From Alphaproteobacteria bacterium HGW-Alphaproteobacteria-14 (GTDB lineage Bacteria; Pseudomonadota; Alphaproteobacteria; Sphingomonadales; Sphingomonadaceae), in the NCBI GenBank assembly GCA_002842925.1, contig PHEL01000035.1:1-59536 (forward strand): DNA of 59,536 nucleotides, given 5' to 3'. This document shows positions 43,455 to 52,506 of this stretch, in pieces (position 1 is the first letter of the stretch; every line of letters begins with the position of its first letter). A program made the translations under genes and the position numbers. The notes below the pieces were generated by a model, which was given only the letters and a program-made list of their open reading frames with translations, was not told the DNA's origin and did not search any database.

Positions 43455-43919
43455 ATGACCCGAACCACCAGTCTGTCCCGCCCGATCATCGAGGCGCTTT
43501 ATACCGAAGCACTTGTGCTTGCTGATGAAGTCCGCGCGGTGTTTGCCTGCGGCACGCGCCCTGCGGCAATTGGCGAGGACACATATATCCGCCTCGCGCT
43601 GTCCACCGAAGGGTTGAAAACCACCACCCGGATGATGCATCTGCTGGCGTGGCTACTGAATCAACGCGCGCTGATTTCAGGCGAACTCAGCGAAAATCAG
43701 GTGCGACTGCACGGCGCATTACCGCCCGACCGCGGTTCGGACGAGAACCAGCTCGCATTGCTCGAACCCGAAACCCGCGAACTGATCGCCGATACCCAAA
43801 AGCTGCACCAACGCATCGCCCGGCTCGACGAGGCGTGGCGGCAACATTTTGAACTGGCCTCACCCGCGCGCGCGTTTCAGGAACGGATCGGGCGCGAATT
43901 CGGGCGCAATATCGGGTAG
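43455..43919 (+). CDS. DUF1465 protein, RcdA-like adaptor
   Basis: A 154-residue helical protein (TEGLKTTTRMMHLLAWLLNQ, PETRELIADTQKLHQRIARL) of the DUF1465 family, whose Caulobacter member RcdA is a ClpXP adaptor helping degrade the cell-cycle regulator CtrA. The start at 43455 (MTRTTSLSRPI) fits the family; an ORF from 43362 adds an unlikely leader. The role in this organism is inferred. Confidence 0.83.
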   Translation: MTRTTSLSRPIIEALYTEALVLADEVRAVFACGTRPAAIGEDTYIRLALSTEGLKTTTRMMHLLAWLLNQRALISGELSENQVRLHGALPPDRGSDENQLALLEPETRELIADTQKLHQRIARLDEAWRQHFELASPARAFQERIGREFGRNIG

Positions 43920-43938
43920 GTCAGTTAGGGTCAGGGCC

Positions 43939-45411
43939 CTAAGCGGCAGCGATCGCTGTTCGCCACCGCTTCAGCCGTTCCTCGCGCACCCCGGCTGCCA
44001 GCTGAGGTGTAAACCGGGCAAGCTGGCCGCGCATCGTCTCTGCCGCCACATCAAGGCTGGGATATAGCCCCACCCCTGTCGCCGCCAGCATTGCTGCGCC
44101 GAGCGCGGTCGTCTCGACAAAGTCGGGCCGCTCAACCGTGATCCCCAGCATATCAGCCAGATCCTGCGCTATCCAACTATTGGCCGCCATGCCGCCATCA
44201 ATCCGCAGGGCTTGCCACGCCGCGCCATCCGCAGCGAAGGCGGTGGCAAGATCATGCGTCTGATGCGCCATCGCCTCCAATGCCGCGCGGGCCAGATGCG
44301 CCTTGCCGCTGGAAAAACTCAGGCCCGCAATCACCCCGCGCGCATCCGCCCGCCAATGTGGCGCGCCAAGCCCTGACAAAGCGGGCACAATCACCACGCC
44401 GCCGCTATCGGGGATCGACCGGGCGAGCGCCTCGGTCTCTGCCGCAAAATCAACAATGCCGAGCGAATCGCGCAGCCATTGCACCAGACTGCCCGCGACA
44501 AATACCGATCCTTCGATGGCATAGGTGCGCTTGCCGTCCAGCTGCGTCAGCACCGTTCCCAGCAGGCGATTGGACGAACGCGGGATGGCTTCACCCTGAC
44601 AGGTCAGCACGAAGGCGCCGGTGCCATAGGTCGCCTTGGTTTGACCGGGCGCAAGGCAGGCCTGCCCGATGGTCGCAGCCTGCTGATCGCCCGCAAAGCC
44701 GGTGATCGGAATGGCGCTTCCGAACAGCGCCGGGTCGGTAGCGATATGATTGCTGGCGCAGTCGATCACCTGCGGCAGCGCGGCGTGCGGCACACCGATG
44801 AGATCGCACAGCCCGGTATCAAACTGCGCGCCCTCCAGCTCCATCAGCAGCGTGCGGCTGGCGTTGGTCGCGTCCGATACGTGGTGAGCACCGCCGGTCA
44901 GCTTGTAAGTCAGCCAGCTTTCAACTGTCCCGAAGGCGAGCGTCCCGCGCTCCGCCGCGCCGCGCACATCGGGCACATTGTCGAGCATCCAACGCATCTT
45001 GGTGCCCGAAAAATAAGGATCCAGCAGCAGCCCGGTGCGGCGCTGCACTTCGGCCTCGTGCCCGGCATCGCGCAGGGCTGCGCAAAATGGTTCGGTGCGG
45101 CGATCCTGCCAGACGATGGCATTGGTGAGCGGCTCGCCGGTCTGGCGATCCCATGCCACCACTGTTTCGCGCTGGTTGGTGATGCCGATGCAGGCGATGC
45201 TGGCCGCGCCGCCTGCCTTGCGGATCACCGCCCGCGCGCAAGCCAGGCTCTTGTCCCAGATTTCGCGCGGGTCATGTTCAACCCAGCCCGATTGCGGATA
45301 ATGTTGAGTCAGCGGCTCCTGCGCGCTCGTCACCAGTGCGCCATCGGCTGTGAACAGCATCGCGCGGGTGGAGGTGGTGCCTTCGTCGAGCACCAAGATG
45401 TAGTCAGCCAT
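43939..45411 (-). CDS. glpK: glycerol kinase
   Basis: A 490-residue FGGY kinase with the ATP-binding start LDEGTTSTRAM, ITNQRETVVAWD, FAGDQQAATIGQ and GGMAANSWIAQ. It phosphorylates glycerol to glycerol 3-phosphate. There is no glpF or glpD nearby. Full length, convergent with the DUF1465 gene. Confidence 0.96.
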   Translation of the reverse strand: MADYILVLDEGTTSTRAMLFTADGALVTSAQEPLTQHYPQSGWVEHDPREIWDKSLACARAVIRKAGGAASIACIGITNQRETVVAWDRQTGEPLTNAIVWQDRRTEPFCAALRDAGHEAEVQRRTGLLLDPYFSGTKMRWMLDNVPDVRGAAERGTLAFGTVESWLTYKLTGGAHHVSDATNASRTLLMELEGAQFDTGLCDLIGVPHAALPQVIDCASNHIATDPALFGSAIPITGFAGDQQAATIGQACLAPGQTKATYGTGAFVLTCQGEAIPRSSNRLLGTVLTQLDGKRTYAIEGSVFVAGSLVQWLRDSLGIVDFAAETEALARSIPDSGGVVIVPALSGLGAPHWRADARGVIAGLSFSSGKAHLARAALEAMAHQTHDLATAFAADGAAWQALRIDGGMAANSWIAQDLADMLGITVERPDFVETTALGAAMLAATGVGLYPSLDVAAETMRGQLARFTPQLAAGVREERLKRWRTAIAAA

Positions 45412-45620
45412 TTTTGTTGCGCTACCGCTTCGCTACTTGAGCGCGAGGGGCCCTGCGCTCTTCTGTGCGACTTAGTCCTAATCGGTTGCGAAGAAACCGC
45501 AAGGGCGACCGCCCGCCCGCAGCGATGCGACCTTCAGACCGTATGAGCGAGGATTGCCAAGCGCGCGGATGCGCGCGCCGGCGCTTGAGGCGCAAACAAA
45601 AGGCGCTCATATGCTAGGGC

Positions 45621-46511
45621 ATGGTAACGATCCCTCCCCAACCCTGGCCCACCGGCATGGCCGAAGCGGTCGAACCGCTGGTGCGCCGCATACTGGCGCC
45701 CAACCCTTCGCCCTATACCTTCACCGGCACCCAGACCTATGTCGTGGGAGAGCCGCAGGGGCCAGACTGTGCGGTGATCGATCCCGGCCCGAATGAGGCT
45801 GCACATATTGATGCGATCATCGCCGCGATTGCCGGTCGGCGGGTGCTGGCGATCATGTGCACTCACACCCACCGCGACCATTCGCCCGCAGCAGCGCCGC
45901 TGGCCGCGCAGACGGGCGCGCCGATTGTCGGCTGCGCGCCATTGGTGCTCGCATCTAACCTGCCGCGCGCGGACGAAGCCTTTGATCCCACCTACGCGCC
46001 TGACCGGGTGCTCGTGGATGGCGAGGGGATGCGCGGCACGGGGTGGACGCTGACTGCGGTAGCCACCCCCGGACACACCTCGAACCACCTGTGCTACGCG
46101 CTGGAAGAAAGCGGCGCGCTGTTCACCGGCGATCACGTGATGGGCTGGTCAACCAGCGTGGTGATCCCGCCCGATGGCGACATGGGCGATTACATGGCGA
46201 GCCTCGACAAGCTGATGATGCGCGATGATGTGCGCTACCATTCCGCCCACGGCGCGGCGATTGAAAAGCCGCGGCAACTGGTGCGCGGCATGATCGGCCA
46301 CCGCCGCCAGCGTGAAGCGCAGATCCTGCGCTTGCTTGGCGAGAGCGCGCGGCCCGTCAGCGACTTCATCCCCGCGATGTACAAAGGCCTCGACCCGCGC
46401 CTGATCCCAGCTGCCGAGATGAGCGTCACCGCGCATCTGATCGATCTGGAAATGCGCGGGCTGGCATCGCGTGAAAGCGCCAGGCAGGACAGTGTCTGGC
46501 GGGTGGCATAA
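45621..46511 (+). CDS. metallo-beta-lactamase-fold hydrolase (LACTB2-like)
   Basis: A 296-residue MBL-fold enzyme with the metal motif THTHRDH (H82, H84, D86, H87), a further His in ATPGHTSNHLCY, and FTGDHVMG. A C-terminal helical region resembles the LACTB2 group of hydrolases/RNases. Substrate unknown. The 209 bp upstream hold no gene. Confidence 0.9.
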   Translation: MVTIPPQPWPTGMAEAVEPLVRRILAPNPSPYTFTGTQTYVVGEPQGPDCAVIDPGPNEAAHIDAIIAAIAGRRVLAIMCTHTHRDHSPAAAPLAAQTGAPIVGCAPLVLASNLPRADEAFDPTYAPDRVLVDGEGMRGTGWTLTAVATPGHTSNHLCYALEESGALFTGDHVMGWSTSVVIPPDGDMGDYMASLDKLMMRDDVRYHSAHGAAIEKPRQLVRGMIGHRRQREAQILRLLGESARPVSDFIPAMYKGLDPRLIPAAEMSVTAHLIDLEMRGLASRESARQDSVWRVA

Positions 46512-46564
46512 CCACGCCCGCGCCCCTATATCCCCCGCAACTCTCCACGACCGGGATTTGACCG

Positions 46565-47554
46565 ATGAGCATTGTCACCAAAAACCCGACCGGCGCCGAT
46601 CTGCTGGCCGAAATTAACCGTTTGCGCAAAGAGCGTAACGCGGTGATCCTCGCGCATTATTACCAGACGCCGGACATTCAGGACATTGCCGACTTCGTGG
46701 GCGATTCACTGGAGCTGTCGCGCAAGGCAGCGGCAACCGATGCGGACGTGATCCTGTTTTGCGGGGTCAAGTTCATGGCCGATACGGCCAAAATCCTCAG
46801 CCCCCAGAAAACCGTCATCCTGCCCGACATGGACGCCGGGTGCAGCCTTGAGGATTCCTGCCCGCCCGAGAAATTCCGCGCGTTTCGTGAAGCCCACCCC
46901 GATCACATCGCGCTGACCTACATCAATTGTTCGACCGAGGTGAAAGCCCTGTCCGACGTGATCGTAACCAGCTCCAGCGCTGAGACGATCCTTGCGCAGA
47001 TCCCGCCCGAACAGAAGATCATCTTTGGCCCTGACCGGCACCTTGGCGGATACCTTGCCCGCAAGTTCAACCGCGAAATGCTGCTGTGGCCGGGCGTGTG
47101 CATTGTCCACGAAGCCTTCAGTGAGACCGAACTGCTCAAGCTGAAAGAACAGCACCCCGGCGCGCCGGTTGCCGCGCACCCGGAGTGTCCACCGTCGATC
47201 ATCGACCACGCGGACTATGTCGGATCGACCAGCGGCATCCTGGCCTTTGCCAAGGATTTTGAAGGCGACACCCTGATCGTTGCGACAGAACCGCACATCA
47301 TCCACCAGATGGAAAAGGCGCTGCCCGAAAAGACCTTCATCGGCGCGCCGGGGGCGGACGGCAACTGTTCGTGCAACATCTGCCCCTACATGGCGCTCAA
47401 CACGATGGAGAAGATGTACACCGCGCTGCGCGACCTTTCCCCGCAGATCGAGATCGAGGAAGGCATCCGCCTGAAAGCCAAGCGCAGCCTCGACCGGATG
47501 CTCGAAATGGCGAGCGGGACTGTGGGATTGGGCGATCTGGGGGCAAAGACATGA
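46565..47554 (+). CDS. nadA: quinolinate synthase A
   Basis: A 329-residue [4Fe-4S] enzyme with AVILAHYYQTPDIQDIADFV, the GDSLELSR motif, FCGVKFMADTAKIL and the C-terminal CSCNICPYMALN cluster ligands. It condenses iminoaspartate with dihydroxyacetone phosphate in NAD synthesis. nadB and nadC are not adjacent. Its stop overlaps the following Mrr gene as ATGA. Confidence 0.96.
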   Translation: MSIVTKNPTGADLLAEINRLRKERNAVILAHYYQTPDIQDIADFVGDSLELSRKAAATDADVILFCGVKFMADTAKILSPQKTVILPDMDAGCSLEDSCPPEKFRAFREAHPDHIALTYINCSTEVKALSDVIVTSSSAETILAQIPPEQKIIFGPDRHLGGYLARKFNREMLLWPGVCIVHEAFSETELLKLKEQHPGAPVAAHPECPPSIIDHADYVGSTSGILAFAKDFEGDTLIVATEPHIIHQMEKALPEKTFIGAPGADGNCSCNICPYMALNTMEKMYTALRDLSPQIEIEEGIRLKAKRSLDRMLEMASGTVGLGDLGAKT

Positions 47555-48459
47555 TTCCGGATTTTCAGACGTTAATGTTGCCCGTATTGCGGCTCGCGGC
47601 GGAGGGTGAGGCGAGCATTAGTTCTGCGACTGAGATCCTTTCAGACCAATTTTCGCTTACGCCAATCGAGCGCGACACACTACTGCCTAGCGGAAAGCTG
47701 AAAGTGATCCGTAGCCGGATTCATTGGGCCAAAGCATATCTTAAACAAGCCGGACTGGTTGAACCTACTAAGCGCGGACATTTCCGCATAACCGACAGGG
47801 GTCGGACCGTGCTGCAAAATCCGCCAACACGGATTGACATCGCATTTCTGGACCAGTTCCAGGAGTTCCGCGAGTTCAAGGCGCGCGGCAAGCAAACCGA
47901 AGGACATGACGCGGCTCCGCAATCGCAAACCGATCCTTCCGCTTCGCCCGAAGATGTACTGACCGGGGCCTATCAGCAGATCACCGATGCTTTCATTGCC
48001 GAACTGATCGACCGGCTGCTTGGCGGCACTCCGGCCTTTTTCGAGAAGGCGATCGTGGAGCTATTGCTGGCCATGGGCTATGGCGGCAGTACTGAAGAGG
48101 CAGGTCGCGCAATTGGCAAGGCGGGAGACGATGGGGTGGACGGCGTGATAGATCAGGATCCGCTGGGAGTGGATCAGATTTACATTCAGGCCAAGCGCTA
48201 CAATGCGGGCAATACCGTGGGGCCTGCTGCTATCCGCGAATTCTATGGCGCGCTCAGTATGAAGAAGGCGCAGAAGGGCATTTTTGTCACCACTTCAGGC
48301 TTCACCAAGAGTGCGCTTGATACAGCCAGCCAGATCGGCGGGCGCATCGTGCTGATCGACGGGCAACAACTTGGCCGATTGATGGTCCGCTACAATGTCG
48401 GTTGCCGCGACAAATACACCTTGCACGTTAAGGACTTCGACGAAGATTTCTTCGACTGA
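47551..48459 (+). CDS. mrr: Mrr-type restriction endonuclease
   Basis: 302 residues: an N-terminal winged-helix Mrr_N domain (PSGKLKVIRSRIHWAKAYL, GHFRITDRGR), then the Mrr catalytic fold with GDDGVDGVI (D197) and YIQAKRY (Q213, K215), the QxK variant of the PD-ExK nuclease site. Mrr enzymes cut methylated foreign DNA (type IV restriction). The ATG at 47551 overlaps the nadA stop by 4 bp, so it is translated with nadA; an earlier ATG at 47371 lies inside nadA. Confidence 0.92.
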   Translation: MIPDFQTLMLPVLRLAAEGEASISSATEILSDQFSLTPIERDTLLPSGKLKVIRSRIHWAKAYLKQAGLVEPTKRGHFRITDRGRTVLQNPPTRIDIAFLDQFQEFREFKARGKQTEGHDAAPQSQTDPSASPEDVLTGAYQQITDAFIAELIDRLLGGTPAFFEKAIVELLLAMGYGGSTEEAGRAIGKAGDDGVDGVIDQDPLGVDQIYIQAKRYNAGNTVGPAAIREFYGALSMKKAQKGIFVTTSGFTKSALDTASQIGGRIVLIDGQQLGRLMVRYNVGCRDKYTLHVKDFDEDFFD

Positions 48460-48494
48460 TCGCCCGAGATGCCAGCTTTCGCTGGCATGACGGA

Positions 48495-49406
48495 TTACGC
48501 CCTCGCCCGCGACACCGCCAGCGCCGCGCCGACCAGCAGCATCCCCGCAATATCCAGCCCGCTCAGCACTTCTCCGAACGCCAGCCAGCCATACAGCGAG
48601 GCCACCGCAGGCTGGGTCAGCAGCGCGAGGCCGATCACCAGCGGCGGGAAATATCGCAGGGCATAGACCATCAGCCCCTGGCCCAGCAATTGGCTGACGA
48701 TAAACAGCCCCACCACAGGCGTCCAGTCGGTCGGCCACACCGGCTCCCCCAGCAAAAGCGCGATGCCGAGCAGCACCGGGCTGCCAAAGATGCATACCCA
48801 CACCAGCAGGCTCCACGAACCGAACACCCCGCGTGCCCGCTGCAAGGTCAGCAGGTAAACCGCGTATAGCAGCCCGGCGGCCAGACAGAACAGATCGCCA
48901 ACCAGCGTTGCGGTTGAGATTTCAAGGCTGCGGCCCATCAGTATCGCTGCGCCCGCCAGCGCGAACACAATCGCCAGCCACTCAAGCCCTTTGGGCAGCA
49001 TCCGCGCGGCGATGAAGCCCCAGAACAGCAGCACGATTGATCCCGCATTGCCAAACAGTGTCGCGTTGCCCAGCCGGGTCATGCCGATGCCGATGTGCCA
49101 GCTCGCCAGATCGAGCGCGAAGGTCACCGCGCCCAATGCCACCAGCGCCAGTGTTTTTGCTCCCATGCCGCCCAGCCGCTGACCGTTCGCTCGTGCCAGC
49201 ATCACCAGAAACGGCAGCGCAAGAAACAGCCGCCAGAATCCGGCGGAAACCGGCCCGGTATCGGCCTCGCGCACAAACCACGGCCCCAGTGCCAACGCGA
49301 TATTGCCGCCCAGCAGCGCGGCCAGCAGCAGCCAGCCCGCCGGGCGCAGCGGCGTGGTCACAAGGTCGGCGCTGACGTCTTCTTCTGGGGCCGCAACATT
49401 TTCCAT
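48495..49406 (-). CDS. EamA/DMT-family transporter
   Basis: A 303-residue membrane protein with ten predicted helices and two EamA repeats (for example LLAALLGGNIALALGPWFV and VVGLFIVSQLLGQGLMVYAL). It is a drug/metabolite exporter of unknown substrate. Convergent with mrr. Confidence 0.9.
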   Translation of the reverse strand: MENVAAPEEDVSADLVTTPLRPAGWLLLAALLGGNIALALGPWFVREADTGPVSAGFWRLFLALPFLVMLARANGQRLGGMGAKTLALVALGAVTFALDLASWHIGIGMTRLGNATLFGNAGSIVLLFWGFIAARMLPKGLEWLAIVFALAGAAILMGRSLEISTATLVGDLFCLAAGLLYAVYLLTLQRARGVFGSWSLLVWVCIFGSPVLLGIALLLGEPVWPTDWTPVVGLFIVSQLLGQGLMVYALRYFPPLVIGLALLTQPAVASLYGWLAFGEVLSGLDIAGMLLVGAALAVSRARA

Positions 49407-49476
49407 CCTTGCGCACTAGCCTTGCGCGCCCCAAGTGGATAGCCAATCGAAACTGGTTCGAAAGGATTACCCACAC

Positions 49477-50589
49477 ATGCACGACGTCTTGTTCCAACCG
49501 CTCCAGATGGGCGCGCTGACCGCCAAGAACCGTATTTTCATGGCTCCGCTGACGCGCGGGCGCGCGGCTGATCCGATGTTCACCCCAAACGATCTGATGG
49601 CGACCTATTACCGCCAGCGCGCCGGTGCGGGCATGATCCTGACCGAAGCGACCGGCATCAGCCGCGAAGGATTGGGCTGGCCCTCTGCGCCGGGCATCTG
49701 GAGCGATGAACAGACCGAAGCGTGGAAAGTCACCACCAAGGCGGTGCACGACGAAGGCGGCATGATCGTGATGCAGCTGTGGCACATGGGCCGGATCGTC
49801 CACCCGGTGTTCCTCGATGGCCAGCCGCCGGTTTCGGCCAGCGCCACCACCGCTCCCGGCGATGCCCACACCCCGCAGGGCAAGCAGCCCTATGCCGAAG
49901 CGCGGGCGATGACGCATGAAGACATCAAACGCACGATTGGCGATTACCGCCGTGCGGCAGAAAACGCCAAGAAGGCGGGCTTTGACGGGGTGCAGCTGCA
50001 CGGCGCGAATGGCTATCTGGTCGACCAGTTCCTGCGCGACAACACCAACCTGCGCACCGATGAATATGGCGGCTCACCCGAAAACCGCACCCGCTTCATG
50101 CGCGAAGTGCTCGAAGCGCTGATCGACGTGTGGGGCGCCGATCGCGTCGGCATCCGCCTGTCGCCCAACGGCGATTCGCAGGGCACCGATGACAGCAATC
50201 CGGCGGCAACGTTCGGCGCGGCGGCCAAGGTTTGCGAAGAATTGGGCCTCGCCTTTGTCGAACTGCGCGAGCCCGGCCCCAACGGCACTTTCGGCCAGAC
50301 CGACGTGCCCAAGCAAAGCCCGCTGATCCGCCAGATCTATACCGGGGCGCTGATCCTCAACAGCGACTACACCGCCGAGGAAGCCGTGGCCGATGTCGAA
50401 TCCGGCAAGTGCGATGCGGTCAGCTTTGGCCGCCCGTATATCTCCAACCCCGATCTCGAAAAGCGGATCGCAGCAGGCGCGCACTGGAACCCGAACAAGG
50501 ACGTGCCCAAAAGCTGGTATTTCCCGATCCCCGAAGGCTATGTCGATTACCCGACACTGGCCGAAGAACAGGCCGAAGCCGCCGAATAG
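49477..50589 (+). CDS. Old Yellow Enzyme family alkene reductase
   Basis: A 370-residue FMN TIM-barrel protein: start LFQPLQMGALTAKNRIFMAP, MQLWHMGRI, FDGVQLHGANGYLVDQFLRD with the His/Asn substrate pair, and the C-terminal phosphate site SFGRPYISNP. It reduces activated C=C bonds (enones, nitroesters, N-ethylmaleimide) with NAD(P)H. The ATG at 49477 follows AAGGA; a longer ORF to 49435 is less likely. Confidence 0.94.
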   Translation: MHDVLFQPLQMGALTAKNRIFMAPLTRGRAADPMFTPNDLMATYYRQRAGAGMILTEATGISREGLGWPSAPGIWSDEQTEAWKVTTKAVHDEGGMIVMQLWHMGRIVHPVFLDGQPPVSASATTAPGDAHTPQGKQPYAEARAMTHEDIKRTIGDYRRAAENAKKAGFDGVQLHGANGYLVDQFLRDNTNLRTDEYGGSPENRTRFMREVLEALIDVWGADRVGIRLSPNGDSQGTDDSNPAATFGAAAKVCEELGLAFVELREPGPNGTFGQTDVPKQSPLIRQIYTGALILNSDYTAEEAVADVESGKCDAVSFGRPYISNPDLEKRIAAGAHWNPNKDVPKSWYFPIPEGYVDYPTLAEEQAEAAE

Positions 50590-50871
50590 TTACTCGGCAG
50601 GTGCGATTTCAGGGGCCGGGGCAGCGGGAGCTGCTTCGGCCTCTTCGCTTGAAACATCAGGCTGCTCGGCATCCAGGTCTGCAGCCGACTGCGCGGCGCG
50701 CGGCGCAAGTGGGGCCTGCGATGTAAGCTGTTCCAACGGGATCATCGCGTCGCTGATGTCGCCGCCCAGCACTTCGCCAGCCGCTTTGCCGCCGCTTTCG
50801 GCAGGGGTGGCAGGATCATCGGTGCAGGCCGCAACCAGCAGCATCAGGGCGAGCAGGGCAAGGCGTTTCAT
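50590..50871 (-). CDS. small lipoprotein
   Basis: 93 residues with a type II signal: [16 protein letters not shown], lipobox LVAAC with lipidated C16, then an Ala/Pro/Glu-rich acidic tail ([18 protein letters not shown]). No known domain. The ATG at 50871 overlaps the lipB stop as ATGA. Its outer or inner membrane destination is unclear. Confidence 0.8.
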   Translation of the reverse strand: MKRLALLALMLLVAACTDDPATPAESGGKAAGEVLGGDISDAMIPLEQLTSQAPLAPRAAQSAADLDAEQPDVSSEEAEAAPAAPAPEIAPAE

Positions 50872-51557
50872 CCGCACGCCTTTCGCGCAGGCCCGCCTAG
50901 CGCGTCAAGAAAATCATCGCTGGCAGCGATCAGGGCCGCATCCCATTGCCCGGCCGAAACGTTCAGCCCCAGCCGCGCCAGACTGGTCACACCATATTCG
51001 GCAATCCCGCAAGGCACGATCCCGCCGAAGTGACTGAGGTCAGGATCAAGGTTGACCGAAAACCCGTGCATCGTCACCCAGCGCCGCACCCTCACCCCAA
51101 TCGCGCCAATCTTGGCCTCGGAGCCGTCAACATCGCGCGTCCAGATGCCGACCCGGCCTTCCGCGCGCCAGCTTTCGACCCCGAAGCTGGCAAGTGCCGC
51201 GATCACCCAGCCTTCGATGGCGTGGACGAAACAGCGCACGTCTCGCCCGCGCTTGCCCAGGTCTAGAACCAGATAGCCCACCCGTTGACCCGGCCCGTGA
51301 TAGGTGTAGCGCCCGCCGCGCCCGGCCTCGACCACCTCGAACCGCGGATCGACCAGCTCTGCCGGATTGGCGCTGGTGCCTGCCGTATAGACCGGCGGGT
51401 GTTCGAGCAGCCAGATCAGCTCCGCCGCTTCGCCTGCCGCTACCGCCGCGTTGCGCGCCTCCATATCTGCCAGCGCCTGCGCATAGGGCACCTGCGCGAC
51501 TTCGCGCCGCCATTCAATCGGCAACCCCGATACAGGTGCAGGAGCAGTGCTTGCCAT
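50868..51557 (-). CDS. lipB: octanoyltransferase LipB
   Basis: A 229-residue transferase with the catalytic Cys C183 (GIVPCGI) and Lys K149 (AKIGAIGVR), plus [16 protein letters not shown]. It moves octanoyl from ACP to lipoate-dependent enzymes. A small lipoprotein gene is coupled downstream. Confidence 0.96.
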   Translation of the reverse strand: MASTAPAPVSGLPIEWRREVAQVPYAQALADMEARNAAVAAGEAAELIWLLEHPPVYTAGTSANPAELVDPRFEVVEAGRGGRYTYHGPGQRVGYLVLDLGKRGRDVRCFVHAIEGWVIAALASFGVESWRAEGRVGIWTRDVDGSEAKIGAIGVRVRRWVTMHGFSVNLDPDLSHFGGIVPCGIAEYGVTSLARLGLNVSAGQWDAALIAASDDFLDALGGPARKACG

Positions 51558-51639
51558 GACGCATCGGTGGGGGCATTGAGCGGCGAGATCAAGAGGCGAT
51601 TGCGCGTCGCCTCTTCAGCCACGGAACGGGACGCAGCAT

Positions 51640-52488
51640 ATGGCACATCACAAACTTGATATGGGCAAGGCATGGACGCAGGCGACCGGCCTGATCGGCA
51701 GCAACCGCGATACAATCGGCGCGATTGCCGGGCTGTTTTTCTTGCTGCCCGCGCTGGCGCTGGCACTGTTCGCGCCCGAGCTGGCCAATCCTGAAGCCGG
51801 TCCACCGCCGAGCGCCGATCCACAGGTCGCCATGCAGGCGATTTTGGATCAGATGGCCCAAGCCTATGCCGATAACTGGCCACTAATTTCTGCGGTATCA
51901 GTGTTGCAATTCATCGGCTCGCTCAGCTTGCTGGCACTGCTGACTGATCGCGGGCGGCCCACCGTGCGCGAGGCACTGAGCAACGGGCTGGGCAGCACGC
52001 CATCATATTTTGCCGCACAGGTGTTAGCCGCCTTTGCCGTGGCGCTGGCAATCGGCCTGCCCGTGGGGCTAATCGCTGCCGCAGGGTCGCCGGTCGCAGC
52101 GGTGCTGGTAGGGATCGTGCTGGCGGTGGCTGGTATTTATGTGTTTATCAAATTTTCGCTGATCGCGCCGGTAATCGCGATTGAAGGTGTCCGCAATCCC
52201 ATCACCGCGTTGGCGCGTTCATGGCACCTTACCAAAGGCAACAGCCTGCGCATATTCGGTTTTTTCATTCTGCTATTTCTCACAATCGGTATCATCGCCG
52301 CTTTGGTGACTGGCATTTTCGCAGTGGTGTTTTCCGCGTTCGATTCGCAGATTGCCAGCATTGGCAATGGGTTGGTGGGCGCGGTGATCAATAGCGGCCT
52401 TACTGTGCTCTTCCTGGTCGTGATCGCCGCAGTCCATCGCCAGCTCGCCGGGCAATCGCCCGAAGGCCTCGTGGCGACCTTCGAATAG
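51640..52488 (+). CDS. multi-pass membrane protein, YciC-like
   Basis: 282 residues with about six hydrophobic segments and the repeated plan of glycerophosphodiester-phosphodiesterase membrane-domain or YciC-type proteins (PVIAIEGVRNPITALARSWH, LTKGNSLRIFGFFILLFLTI). Function unknown. No catalytic motif is seen. The MFS gene follows after 18 bp. Confidence 0.8.
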   Translation: MAHHKLDMGKAWTQATGLIGSNRDTIGAIAGLFFLLPALALALFAPELANPEAGPPPSADPQVAMQAILDQMAQAYADNWPLISAVSVLQFIGSLSLLALLTDRGRPTVREALSNGLGSTPSYFAAQVLAAFAVALAIGLPVGLIAAAGSPVAAVLVGIVLAVAGIYVFIKFSLIAPVIAIEGVRNPITALARSWHLTKGNSLRIFGFFILLFLTIGIIAALVTGIFAVVFSAFDSQIASIGNGLVGAVINSGLTVLFLVVIAAVHRQLAGQSPEGLVATFE

Positions 52489-52506
52489 AGGCCATGCAAA
52501 CACACC

